Shown here: positions 18,448 to 26,590 of the stretch, in pieces | Numbering within the stretch: position 1 is the stretch's first letter | Layout of the letters: every line of letters begins with the position of its first letter | From: Mesorhizobium sp. B2-3-4 | GTDB taxonomy: Bacteria; Pseudomonadota; Alphaproteobacteria; Rhizobiales; Rhizobiaceae | Direction of reading: 5' to 3' | Length of the DNA stretch: 64,000 nt | Assembly (NCBI RefSeq): GCF_006442315.1 | Contig: NZ_VFVY01000005.1 | Coordinates: 244,505 to 308,504, forward strand | Position numbers and translations under genes: made by a program | Notes under the pieces: model-generated | Databases searched by the model: none | Told to the model about the DNA's origin: nothing | The model's input: only the letters and a program-made list of their open reading frames with translations

Positions 18448-19525
18448 AGTCCCCATCCAGCGACGAGAAGCCAGCGGTGAGGCCGAATTCGGCGGTCAGC
18501 CTGGTGCCGATCAGGGTGGAGAGGCTGGAGGTGATCAGCCTGAAATGCTCGAGCTTTTCGCGCAGTGCCGGATCGGCGAGCGCCTTGTCGATCGGACCCT
18601 GGACGGATTTCGCGGTCGCGACACCGTTGACCAGTTGGATATGGATCGATTCCGCCATCCAGCGCGAATCGGCGGGCAGCGCCTCGCCGAGCTTCGACAC
18701 CTGGAACAGCGCGTCGATACCGGCGAGATTTCCGGCCAGAGAATTGGTTACGTTTTGCGACCGCCAGTAGATCGCCAGCTTCGGTTTGTCGGCATCGGCC
18801 CTGGCGCCAAGAAAGCCCTTGAGGCGGACATCCCTGACCATTTCCAGCTCGTTGATGAAGACGCCGACCAGTTCGGTCACCGCCTCATTGCCATCACGAT
18901 AGAGCGGGTTCTGCGGCCCCGGATTGGCCCAGAGTGCCGCAAAGCCATCGGCCTTGTTCCAGGCAGCGCTGACCTCGCCGGCCATGGCGTCGATGTTTGC
19001 GGCAATCGCCGCGCCATAGGCGCAGCGATAGGGCTCGTCCTTGTCGGCAAGCGTATCGGCGCCGTCGCCGTAGAGCACGAACTCCAGCGCGCCTAGCCCC
19101 TGCATGGCAACGCTCTTGCCGGCAAGTTGCGCGGGATCGGCGGCTCCCGGATCCTTGTCCGACAGCGCCGCCTGCACCTGTTTGAGGCCGATGCTCTTGC
19201 GGTCCGGCCAGAACAGCATGCGTTCGAGCCGGTTGTTCTCCTTGATCGGGCCGAAACCAACGATCTCGGCGGACGACCAGGCATAGACCATGGCCGAAAA
19301 CTCGGTCCGCGCCGCATCGAGCTGCGCTTGTGACGGCGTCTGGCAGAGTTCGTGCATCGCCTTGGACACAGCTTGCGTGCGCTCATGCAGATCGGCATAG
19401 GCTGGACGGACAAAGCCGTCGATCGCCCGCTGGATGACATCTGAGGCTTTCACCGCGGCCGATGCCGGGAAGGCACCGAGCAGGGCTAGGGGAAGAGCGA
19501 GAACAAGCGCGAAACGCTTCGGCAT
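18446..19525 (-). CDS. Imelysin-family protein, motif-variant (second copy)
   Basis: A 359-residue periplasmic protein of the imelysin (peptidase M75) family with a Sec signal peptide (MPKRFALVLALPLALLGAF...ASA). The helical-bundle pattern is recognisable (FSAMVYAWSSAEIVGFGPI; NNRLERMLFWPD). The family GxHxxE motif reads G-L-G-A-L-E at residues 143-148, so the histidine is replaced by glycine; metal binding may be altered. The start ATG overlaps the DUF1111 stop as TGATG. Imelysin-like proteins are linked to iron uptake; no protease activity should be assumed. It belongs to the six-gene iron operon. Confidence 0.88.
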   Translation of the reverse strand: MPKRFALVLALPLALLGAFPASAAVKASDVIQRAIDGFVRPAYADLHERTQAVSKAMHELCQTPSQAQLDAARTEFSAMVYAWSSAEIVGFGPIKENNRLERMLFWPDRKSIGLKQVQAALSDKDPGAADPAQLAGKSVAMQGLGALEFVLYGDGADTLADKDEPYRCAYGAAIAANIDAMAGEVSAAWNKADGFAALWANPGPQNPLYRDGNEAVTELVGVFINELEMVRDVRLKGFLGARADADKPKLAIYWRSQNVTNSLAGNLAGIDALFQVSKLGEALPADSRWMAESIHIQLVNGVATAKSVQGPIDKALADPALREKLEHFRLITSSLSTLIGTRLTAEFGLTAGFSSLDGD

Positions 19526-21126
19526 CAAAGTGACTCCAGGAATTTGACCAGCGCATCGCGCTCACCGGCCTTGGCCGCGGCAAAGCGGTCGCGCGCATTT
19601 TGCGCCTCGCCACCGTGCCACAGGATAGCCTCGACCAGGCTGCGCGCACGGCCATCGTGCAGATAGAAGGAATTGCCATTGACGGTTTCGGTAAGGCCTA
19701 TGCCCCATAGCGGCGGGGTGCGCCACTCGCTGCCGGTCGCATCGCCGACGGCCTGGCCATCGGCAAGGTCCGGTCCCATGTCGTGCAGCAGGAAATCGGA
19801 ATAGGGCCAGATCAGCTGAAAGGCCTGCGCCTTGTCAGGCGCGTCGCGGCGGGTGACGAATTTCGGGGTGTGGCAGGCAATGCAGCCGATTTCGTAGAAG
19901 ATCTCCTTGCCGGCGAGCACATCAGCCGCGTCCAGGTCCCGGCGTGCGGGGACCGCCAGGTTCTGCGAATAGAACGTGACCAGGTCCATCACCGGCGCCG
20001 GCGCCTCGGCCGGGCCGAGGCGTTCCTGCACGCCGTTGGGCATGGCCAGGCATTTTTCCTGCGCTGGCGTGCAGTCGCCCCAATGTTTCGGCTCTTCCGG
20101 CGTCGATATGCCGATATCGCCGGCAAAGGCATCCGCCGCCTGCTGGCGTATCGAGGCGGTCTGCGCCTTCCAGCCGAAGCGGCCAAGGGTCAGTTCCCCA
20201 CTCAGGCCATCACGCACGATGTTCGGCTTGCCGGAGATGCCATCGCCGTCCCGGTCATCGGCGTCGGCCCGAGCCAGAATGTCGGCGGGCGCGATCTGCT
20301 CGATCAGGCCAAGGCCGATCATCGGCGGTGTCAGGCGCGGCGACAGCGTGGTGCGCGGATCGAGTGGCCCATAGCCGAGATCGGTGATCGAGTAGGTCGG
20401 CTTGCGCAAGGAGATCACGGTGCCGTCCGTCAGCTCTACCGTGCGCTCCTGATAGTCGACACGCATCCTGCCTTCGCCCTTGAGGCCGGGAACGGCGAGT
20501 TCCTGCAACTGGGTGCCATAGACCGGATCGGGGAAATTGAGCACCTTGCGGCCGGCCAATGCCGCTCTCTCTTCAGCGTTGCCGGCATCGCGCGCCAGTC
20601 GCAGGAACATCGATGTGGTGCCGGCATCGCCTTGCGGCGGACGACCACGGCCATCCTTCAGGTGGCAGTTCTGGCAGGCGCGTTCGTTGAACAGCGGACC
20701 AAGCCCGTCCGATGCCTGCGTCGAGGACGGCGACGACACCCAGTTCTTGCGGAACAGCGCGTTGCCGAGCTTGAAGGTGCCTTCTTCCTCGAAGGTGATG
20801 TTTTCAGAGGATTGCGAGAAGGAATCGCGGCTGACCTCCTTTTCAGAGGTGCCGGCGCCGCCTTGCATCCGCTCGAAGGGCTCAGGTTTGGAGAAATCCG
20901 TGGCCGGCCTGGTGACGGCGGTGACGCGCGCCTGATCCTTGGCATTGAGATCGGTGCGCGTGGTGGCGAAGCCGGCGGATTGAAGGTCGCCGGCGATCGC
21001 TGAAGAGGTCAGGGCAGCGGCAACGATGGCGAAGCGCCAACGCACCGATCCGGCCGGCGTTTTCAGAGGGAGCGGCGAGCCCTTGGCCCGCCGCAAGCGG
21101 CGCAGGACGTCTAAAGGGCGCCGCAT
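19525..21126 (-). CDS. Di-heme oxidoreductase family protein (DUF1111)
   Basis: A 533-residue exported c-type di-heme protein. It has a hydrophobic N-terminal segment (residues ~29-47) and two haem-attachment motifs, CQNCH (151-155) and CIACH (415-419). An Asp-rich, calcium-loop-like DRDGDGISGKPN (~291-302) lies between them. Members of this family are annotated as thiol oxidoreductases or peroxidase-like proteins. In Pseudomonas they neighbour imelysin-like iron-regulated genes, where they could oxidise or reduce iron or an electron partner at the periplasmic side. The gene follows bfr by 12 bases and overlaps the next imelysin gene, placing it firmly in the operon. Confidence 0.9.
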   Translation of the reverse strand: MRRPLDVLRRLRRAKGSPLPLKTPAGSVRWRFAIVAAALTSSAIAGDLQSAGFATTRTDLNAKDQARVTAVTRPATDFSKPEPFERMQGGAGTSEKEVSRDSFSQSSENITFEEEGTFKLGNALFRKNWVSSPSSTQASDGLGPLFNERACQNCHLKDGRGRPPQGDAGTTSMFLRLARDAGNAEERAALAGRKVLNFPDPVYGTQLQELAVPGLKGEGRMRVDYQERTVELTDGTVISLRKPTYSITDLGYGPLDPRTTLSPRLTPPMIGLGLIEQIAPADILARADADDRDGDGISGKPNIVRDGLSGELTLGRFGWKAQTASIRQQAADAFAGDIGISTPEEPKHWGDCTPAQEKCLAMPNGVQERLGPAEAPAPVMDLVTFYSQNLAVPARRDLDAADVLAGKEIFYEIGCIACHTPKFVTRRDAPDKAQAFQLIWPYSDFLLHDMGPDLADGQAVGDATGSEWRTPPLWGIGLTETVNGNSFYLHDGRARSLVEAILWHGGEAQNARDRFAAAKAGERDALVKFLESL

Positions 21127-21138
21127 TCCCGCATGTCC

Positions 21139-21624
21139 TTACTCCGCCTCGTCCGCCGATGCGGCGTTGAGCAGGCCGTATTTCTCCTCGCCGATGGAGG
21201 CAAGAAGGTCGAGCTGTGTCTCGAGGAAGTCGATGTGGCCCTCTTCGTCGGTGAGCAGTTCCTCGAACAGTTTCATCGATACGTAGTCGCCCGCTTCCTC
21301 GCATATTTCGCGCGAGCGCTTGTAGGCCGTGCGCGCGTCATATTCGCCGGCAAGGTCGGATTCGAGCACTTCCTTGACGTTCTGCCCGATGCGCAGGGGC
21401 GCCACGGACTGCAGGTTCGGATGGCCTTCCAGGAAGATGATGCGGGCAATCAGCTTGTCGGCGTGATGCATCTCCTCGATCGATTCCGCCCGCTCCTTCT
21501 TCGCCAGCTTGGCGTATCCCCAGTCCTCCAGCAGCCGATAATGCACCCAATACTGATTGACGGCTCCGAGCTCCAGGAAAAGAGCCTCGTTAAGCCGCTC
21601 GATGATCTGTGGTTCGCCTTTCAT
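21139..21624 (-). CDS. bfr: Bacterioferritin
   Basis: Bacterioferritin is a 24-subunit haem-containing cage that oxidises Fe(II) and stores iron. The 161-residue sequence keeps the ferroxidase ligands Glu18, Glu51, His54, Glu94, Glu127 and His130 in their standard places, and Met52, which coordinates the inter-subunit haem. The start overlaps the 3' end of bfd by 35 bases in another frame, an unusually long overlap, and the gene is followed by the DUF1111 gene after 12 bases. Its location inside an imelysin operon is noteworthy, since storage and uptake genes are normally regulated in opposite directions. Confidence 0.97.
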   Translation of the reverse strand: MKGEPQIIERLNEALFLELGAVNQYWVHYRLLEDWGYAKLAKKERAESIEEMHHADKLIARIIFLEGHPNLQSVAPLRIGQNVKEVLESDLAGEYDARTAYKRSREICEEAGDYVSMKLFEELLTDEEGHIDFLETQLDLLASIGEEKYGLLNAASADEAE

Positions 21625-21901
21625 GGGTTCTGCTCCCGTATTGGACGCGCAGGCCTCTGACGCGGTCCAGATGTGAAACGATGTCCACGCCGCTCGCCTC
21701 CGAGCGAGCGTGGTAATTCTCGGTTACCCGAATGATCGTTTCCACCACATTTGGAAAGCAGCCGCAACAGCGACCGCGCTTATGCATCGTATGATAGATC
21801 TTTGCAGGCACGATCAGTTGCCAGGGGTCCTGGTCCAGCAGCCCGATGATCGTCTGCTCGATCTCCCTCTCCGTGATGATGTTGCAATGGCAGATCAGCA
21901 T
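21590..21901 (-). CDS. bfd: Bacterioferritin-associated ferredoxin
   Basis: Bfd is a [2Fe-2S] protein that reduces bacterioferritin haem to release stored iron. The 103-residue product has the BFD-like cluster ligands Cys4, Cys6, Cys45 and Cys48 (CHC ... CCGC, with an extra Cys46). It is longer than the ~64-residue E. coli protein by a hydrophilic, Arg-rich C-terminal extension (residues ~70-103). The last 35 bases of the extension run into bfr. It lies 106 bases after the first imelysin gene; that gap holds a GC-rich hairpin (GGCGC...GCGCC near 21925-21940) but no U-run, so read-through is plausible. Confidence 0.92.
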   Translation of the reverse strand: MLICHCNIITEREIEQTIIGLLDQDPWQLIVPAKIYHTMHKRGRCCGCFPNVVETIIRVTENYHARSEASGVDIVSHLDRVRGLRVQYGSRTHERRTTDHRAA

Positions 21902-22007
21902 TTCAGTGCTCGGATGGCTGACGGCGCCTCCCGCGCCGTGTGGCTTGATTTCTTCCCGAAGCGCCCTTCCGAAACCGGTCGCCCGGCTCCGGATCGGGCT
22001 CCAGGCC

Positions 22008-23297
22008 TTACTTGAACACCTTGTCAGGTGCGTCGAGGCTGTCGGAACCTTCGAAAGCGATGGCGTTGAGCTTCAGGGAGCCGACGGCGCGTTCGATCGA
22101 CTTGGTCTGGTCGACCAATGCGTCGATCGCCGCCTGCACGGTGGCATTGCCTGCCGTATTGCCCTCGGCGATCTGCTGGTCATAGGCCTCGCCGGCCTCG
22201 GCCCGCGCCTTGATCGCTTCCATCTTGGCGACGGTGACATCGAGCTTGTCGGACAGCTCCTTGTCGATCCCGGCGTCGGCTGCCTTGACCATGTCGTGAA
22301 CCGACGGCCCGGAAACCATACTGCCATCCAGTCTGGTGTAGCTGGCGAGATAGGCGGCGCGGATGCCGACGGCGTCATAGAGATGGGAGTTGTAGGTGTT
22401 GTCGGAGAAGCAGTCATGCTCCTCTTCGGGGTCGTGCAGCAACAGGCCGAGCTTCATGCGCTCACCGGCCAGCTCGCCGTAGGAGAGCGAGCCCATGCCG
22501 GTGAAGATCACCGAGATGGCCGTGTTCGGCTCGCCGTCGACGAGGTTCTTGCGCGCGGCGCCGTCTTCCTTCCAGTTGCCGACCATCTCCTGCAGGTCCG
22601 AAACCAGCAAGGTGCTGGCGGACTTCAGATACTCGGCGCGGCGGTCGCAATTGCCGCCGGTGCAGTTCTTGAGATCATAATCGGTGTAGGGACGCTCGCC
22701 GGCGCCCGGGCCGGTGCCGTGCAGGTCCTGGCCCCAGAGCAGGAATTCGATGGCGTGATAGCCGGTAGCGACATTGGCCTCGATGCCGCCCGCCTCCTGC
22801 AGCGTGCCGGAGAGGAATTCCGGAGAGAGCTTGGAGGCATCGACCTTCTTGCCGTTGATCTCGATCTCCTTGTTGGCGATGACATTGGCCGTGTAGAGCG
22901 AATTCGCATCCGACTCGGTGCCGTAGCTCTTGGCGACATAGTCGATCAGGCCTTCATCCAGCGGCCAGGAATTCACCTTGCCTTCCCAATCGTCGACGAT
23001 CTTGTTGCCGAAGCGGTAGACCTCGGTCTGCTGGTAGGGCACGCGCGATGCCTTCCAGGCGTCGCGGGCGGCATTCAGCGTTTCCGCCGACGGATTGGCC
23101 AGCAGCGCGTCGACCGCCTTGTCGAGGGCCTGCGCGGTGGTCAGCGAATCCTCATATTTGGCAAGCGCGATGTCGGAATAGGTCTTGATGACCGCCTTCG
23201 CATCGGTTTCCGCCTTGGCGGGCAGCACGAACACCGCCGCCGTCAGCACCGCCGTGGCGCCGATCGCCGCCAGCCTGCCGCCATATCGTGCCGTCAT
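22008..23297 (-). CDS. Imelysin-family iron-regulated periplasmic protein (ICMP-like)
   Basis: A 429-residue imelysin (M75) protein with a Sec signal peptide (MTARYGGRLAAIGATAVLTAA then ending AKA). The conserved GxHxxE motif is intact as GYHAIE (179-184), followed by FLLWGQDL, the putative metal-binding site. Homologues such as IcmP of Pseudomonas are induced by iron limitation. The ATG at 23297 has a strong ribosome site (GGAGAG) and begins at the signal peptide; the frame stays open 249 bases further upstream but without plausible coding features. It is the first gene of the iron operon, with a ~250-base leader and an ICE/Irr box at 23550-23566. Confidence 0.93.
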   Translation of the reverse strand: MTARYGGRLAAIGATAVLTAAVFVLPAKAETDAKAVIKTYSDIALAKYEDSLTTAQALDKAVDALLANPSAETLNAARDAWKASRVPYQQTEVYRFGNKIVDDWEGKVNSWPLDEGLIDYVAKSYGTESDANSLYTANVIANKEIEINGKKVDASKLSPEFLSGTLQEAGGIEANVATGYHAIEFLLWGQDLHGTGPGAGERPYTDYDLKNCTGGNCDRRAEYLKSASTLLVSDLQEMVGNWKEDGAARKNLVDGEPNTAISVIFTGMGSLSYGELAGERMKLGLLLHDPEEEHDCFSDNTYNSHLYDAVGIRAAYLASYTRLDGSMVSGPSVHDMVKAADAGIDKELSDKLDVTVAKMEAIKARAEAGEAYDQQIAEGNTAGNATVQAAIDALVDQTKSIERAVGSLKLNAIAFEGSDSLDAPDKVFK

Positions 23298-23730
23298 TAT
23301 CGCTCTCCAGTTCAAAGGGAATTTGGTAAAAGGCGCACGTGCCCACTGGTGCCTGGACATAGGCACGCCATAGGGCACAAAGGATGCCGCGCCATTGCGC
23401 GGCTCTCGGAAGAAAGACACCAAATGCCTCCAATCGAACGGGTTCAAGGCCCAAACATCAAAGGGATGCGCTGACGCGCGAGCTTCCTTAAAGCTTCGAG
23501 TCCGATGGAAGTCAATGAAAATTGCTGGAAAAGCCAATTGAAACAATAGTTTAGAATTATTCTAAACTAGGATGGTCAACTTTAGCTGCCCCGCCTGTAT
23601 CGATTTTGCCGCCGCACTGTGCGATTGACAGTCGCCATTCCCGGTGCGACCCGCAAACACTCTCTTGCGGCGGCGACAGACAATTGCCACCTGGCAGGAC
23701 GCCCTAGGATCAAATCGAGATGGGAATGCA
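23298..23730. other. Divergent intergenic region of the iron locus
   Basis: This 433-base gap separates the minus-strand imelysin operon from the plus-strand ferredoxin reductase. It contains the ICE/Irr palindrome at 23550-23566. A possible minus-strand promoter lies 3' of it (TTGACT at 23516-23511, 17 bases, TTTAAG), and a perfect -35 TTGACA for the plus strand at 23625-23630 without a clear -10. I saw no credible small gene in it. Confidence 0.5.
23550..23566. promoter_or_regulatory. ICE motif (predicted Irr operator)
   Basis: TTTAGAATTATTCTAAA is a perfect dyad (TTTAGAA-N3-TTCTAAA) extended by two further paired bases on each side. It matches the iron control element bound by the haem-sensing regulator Irr in Bradyrhizobium, Rhizobium and Brucella. 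It lies between the iron operon and the divergent ferredoxin reductase, so it could control both. The match is direct; binding is inferred from known ICE sites. Confidence 0.85.
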
Positions 23731-24984
23731 ATGAAGAACGGCGTGGTCATTGTCGGTGCGGGTCATGCGGGCGTGCAAGCGGCCGCCAGTCTGCGCGAGG
23801 ACGGGTATGACGGGCCGGTGATCCTGGTCGGCGACGAGAACGAACTCCCCTACCACAAGCCGCCGCTGTCGAAGACCTTCATCAAGGATGCCGAGGCCAA
23901 GCCGCAGCCCTTGCGCGGCGAGGCTTTTTATACGGGCAACGCCATCGACTACCGGCCCGGTATCCGGATCGCTGGCATTGATACAGCGGGCCGAAGGCTC
24001 GACATGGAAGGGGGCGGCGGGCTTGCCTTCGACCATTTGATCCTGGCGACCGGCTCGCGGCCGCGAGTCCTGCCGTTGCCCGGCTCCGACCTGTCCGGCG
24101 TCTTGTCGCTGCGCTCGCTGGCCGATGCGCGGCTGATCCGGGAACTCAGCGCGCACAGCGAGGATGTCGTCATTCTCGGCGGCGGCTTCATCGGCCTGGA
24201 GATCGCCGCGACGCTGCGGGCCGCCGGCCGCACCGTTACCGTTGTCGAAGCGGTCGAGAGGCTGCTTGGGCGCGCCGTGGCGCCGGTGGTGGCAAGCCAT
24301 GTGCGGCAGCGGCTGGAAGCAACCGGTGTGCGCATCCTGACCGGTACCACGGTCGCCAGCCTCGAAGGCGAAAACGGCCATGTCAGCGCCGTCATCACCT
24401 CATCAGGCGAAAGGCTGCCGGCGCGCATGGTCATCGTCGGCATCGGCGCCGTGCCGAATATCGAACTCGCGCAAGCCGCCGGCCTCGCGGTGGCCAACGG
24501 CATCCGCGTCGATCACCAGATGCGCAGCTCGGTGCCGGAGATCCTGGCTATCGGCGACGCGGCCTCCTACCGGCACTGGTTCACCGGCGCGGATGTGCGG
24601 CTGGAATCGGTACAGAACGCGACCGACCAGGCGCGGCTCGCCGCGCGCACCATATCAGGCCATGCCGACGCCTATTCGGCAGTGCCGTGGTTCTGGTCCG
24701 ACATTGGCGACATGAAATTGCAGATGGTCGGGCTGACCGCGGGCGGCGACAGCCACGTCGTGCTCGGCGACCTGCCGGAGAACAAGTTCTCGATCTATCA
24801 CTATGCCGGCGACCGGCTGCTCGGCATCGAATCGGTCAACCGCCCGGGCGACCACATGCTTGGCCGCAAGATGCTCGGCGCAGGGTTTTCGCCGGCGCCG
24901 GAGACGGTGGCCGAGGGGCCTGACGGGTTGAAGGCGGCGCTGGCCGCGTTTCAGCAGGCTGAGCCCGAAAGGGCGGTGGGTTAG
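23731..24984 (+). CDS. FAD-dependent ferredoxin (rhodocoxin/putidaredoxin-type) reductase
   Basis: A 417-residue pyridine nucleotide-disulfide oxidoreductase-fold flavoprotein. It has the N-terminal FAD motif VIVGAGHAG, the family block ELPYHKPPLSK, an ATG-box-like LILATGSRPR, the NAD-binding VILGGGFIGLEIA, and the second FAD motif EILAIGDAA. There are no redox-active cysteines, so it resembles reductases of P450 or Rieske ferredoxins (rhodocoxin reductase, AIFM3 type) and probably passes electrons from NAD(P)H to a [2Fe-2S] ferredoxin. Bfd could be a candidate partner by neighbourhood, but this is speculation. The ATG at 23731 is chosen by the FAD motif. It diverges from the iron operon across the ICE box. 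Confidence 0.88.
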   Translation: MKNGVVIVGAGHAGVQAAASLREDGYDGPVILVGDENELPYHKPPLSKTFIKDAEAKPQPLRGEAFYTGNAIDYRPGIRIAGIDTAGRRLDMEGGGGLAFDHLILATGSRPRVLPLPGSDLSGVLSLRSLADARLIRELSAHSEDVVILGGGFIGLEIAATLRAAGRTVTVVEAVERLLGRAVAPVVASHVRQRLEATGVRILTGTTVASLEGENGHVSAVITSSGERLPARMVIVGIGAVPNIELAQAAGLAVANGIRVDHQMRSSVPEILAIGDAASYRHWFTGADVRLESVQNATDQARLAARTISGHADAYSAVPWFWSDIGDMKLQMVGLTAGGDSHVVLGDLPENKFSIYHYAGDRLLGIESVNRPGDHMLGRKMLGAGFSPAPETVAEGPDGLKAALAAFQQAEPERAVG

Positions 24985-25030
24985 TCAGCACCACCTGGAT
25001 TGAACGTCCCCGCCGCCCCTCCTTCCGGCA

Positions 25031-25056
25031 CCTTCTCCCCGTAAACGGGGAGAAGG
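25031..25056. terminator. Perfect palindrome between convergent genes
   Basis: CCTTCTCCCCG, loop TAAA, CGGGGAGAAGG: an eleven-pair hairpin between the stops of the ferredoxin reductase (plus) and gabT (minus). It would fold in either transcript and may act as a bidirectional terminator. It lacks a U-run. I recall this CTTCTCCCCGT...ACGGGGAGAAG unit as a frequent intergenic palindrome of Mesorhizobium. Confidence 0.6.
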
Positions 25057-25069
25057 CAAGCTCGCCGGC

Positions 25070-26347
25070 TCAGGCGGCACAAACCTCGCGGATCGAGCTT
25101 TCCAGAATGTCGAGCGCTTCGTTCATGACCTCATCCTGGATGGTGATCGGCGCCAGGAAGCGGATGACGTTGCCGTAGACGCCGCAGGTCAAGAGGATCA
25201 GCCCCTTGTCGAGCGCCTTGAGGCGGATGGCGTTGGCGATCTCGGCCGAGGGCAGACCTTTCTTGACGTCGTTGAACTCGACCGCGTTCATGAAGCCGAG
25301 GCCCCTTATGTCGACGATCTCGGGCACGTCGTCGCGGATCGACTGCAGACGCTGCTTCAGCCGCGCGCCCAACGTGTTGGCGCGATCGCAGAGCTTCTCG
25401 TCCTCGATCACATCAAGCACCGCATGCGCGGCCGCGACGCCGATCGGGCTGCCGCCATACGTGCCGCCGAGCCCGCCAGGGCCGGGCGCATCCATGATTT
25501 CGGCGCGGCCGGTGACCGCCGACAGCGGAAAGCCGCCGGCCAGGCTCTTGGCCATGGTCGTGATGTCGGCCGCCACGTCATGGTGATCCATGGCGAACAT
25601 CTTTCCGGTGCGGGCAAAGCCGGTCTGCACCTCGTCGGCGATCAAAAGCATGCCATGCTGGTCGCACAGCTTGCGCAGCGCGGTGAGGAGTTCACGCGGC
25701 GCGTCGTAGAACCCTCCCTCGCCCTGAACCGGCTCGATGATGATGGCGGCGACGCGCGCCGGATCGACATCGGCCTTGAATAGCCTGTCGAGCGCGGCAA
25801 GCGAATCGGCCACCGAGACACCATGCAGCGAAACCGGGAACGGCACGTGGTAGACGTCGCCAGGCATGGCGCCGAAGCCCACCTTGTAGGGCACGACCTT
25901 GCCGGTCAGCGCCATGCCCATGAAGGTGCGGCCGTGGAAGCCGCCGCCAAAGGCGATGACGGCCTGGCGTCCCGTGGCGTTGCGGGCGATCTTGATGGCG
26001 TTCTCGACGGCTTCGGCGCCCGTGGTGACGAAGATCGTCTTCTTCTCGAACTTGCCGGGCAGCATTGTGTTCAGCCTTTCGGCCAGCCGCACATAGCTCT
26101 CATAGGGCACGACCTGATGGCAGGTGTGGGTGAAGCGGTCGAGCTGCGCCTTTACAGCCTCGATCACCCTGGGGTGGCGATGGCCGGTGTTGACCACCGC
26201 GATGCCGGAGGAGAAGTCGATATAGCGGCGGCCTTCGACGTCCCAGATTTCCGAATTCTCTGCCCGGTCGGCATAGATCTGCGTGGTCATGCCGACGCCG
26301 CGCGAGATCGACTGGTTCTTGCGTTCGGAAATGGCGGAGTTCTTCAT
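25070..26347 (-). CDS. gabT: 4-aminobutyrate--2-oxoglutarate aminotransferase
   Basis: A 425-residue class-III PLP-dependent aminotransferase. The sequence shows YIDFSSGIAVVNTGHRHP, the PLP-phosphate region TTGAEAVENAIKIAR, the Asp that contacts the pyridine nitrogen in LLIADEVQTGFARTG, the PLP-lysine motif TMAKSLAGG, and GGTYGGSPIG. These are typical of GABA/5-aminovalerate aminotransferases, which feed GABA nitrogen to glutamate and carbon to succinate semialdehyde. Other omega-aminotransferases cannot be excluded and no gabD is adjacent. The ATG at 26347 follows GAGGGA; an upstream in-frame start at 26374 is less likely. Confidence 0.88.
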   Translation of the reverse strand: MKNSAISERKNQSISRGVGMTTQIYADRAENSEIWDVEGRRYIDFSSGIAVVNTGHRHPRVIEAVKAQLDRFTHTCHQVVPYESYVRLAERLNTMLPGKFEKKTIFVTTGAEAVENAIKIARNATGRQAVIAFGGGFHGRTFMGMALTGKVVPYKVGFGAMPGDVYHVPFPVSLHGVSVADSLAALDRLFKADVDPARVAAIIIEPVQGEGGFYDAPRELLTALRKLCDQHGMLLIADEVQTGFARTGKMFAMDHHDVAADITTMAKSLAGGFPLSAVTGRAEIMDAPGPGGLGGTYGGSPIGVAAAHAVLDVIEDEKLCDRANTLGARLKQRLQSIRDDVPEIVDIRGLGFMNAVEFNDVKKGLPSAEIANAIRLKALDKGLILLTCGVYGNVIRFLAPITIQDEVMNEALDILESSIREVCAA

Positions 26348-26590
26348 GATATCCCTCACCGGGCCATCCCTCATCGAGATTGGGCCCGTTCTGTTTGATG
26401 CCGTTGTGTTCCCTTCTGGCCTTATTTCATATTTTCCTCAAGCCGGCACCGTCACCAGGTCGATTGGGCCTGACTTAACCAGTCCGGCGATACGTGTACG
26501 AGAGCGGTTTCCTTTTTTCCGGGATCGATTATCCTCCTGATATCCGCGAGGGGATCGCGCTCAGCGACCGGCACGCGGCCGAGGGGAGCC

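Noticed and set aside
23298..23546. N-terminal extension of the first imelysin by 83 residues
   Set aside because: The signal peptide and strong ribosome site place the start at 23297; the extension would begin at a TTG just downstream of the ICE box and would bury the signal peptide.
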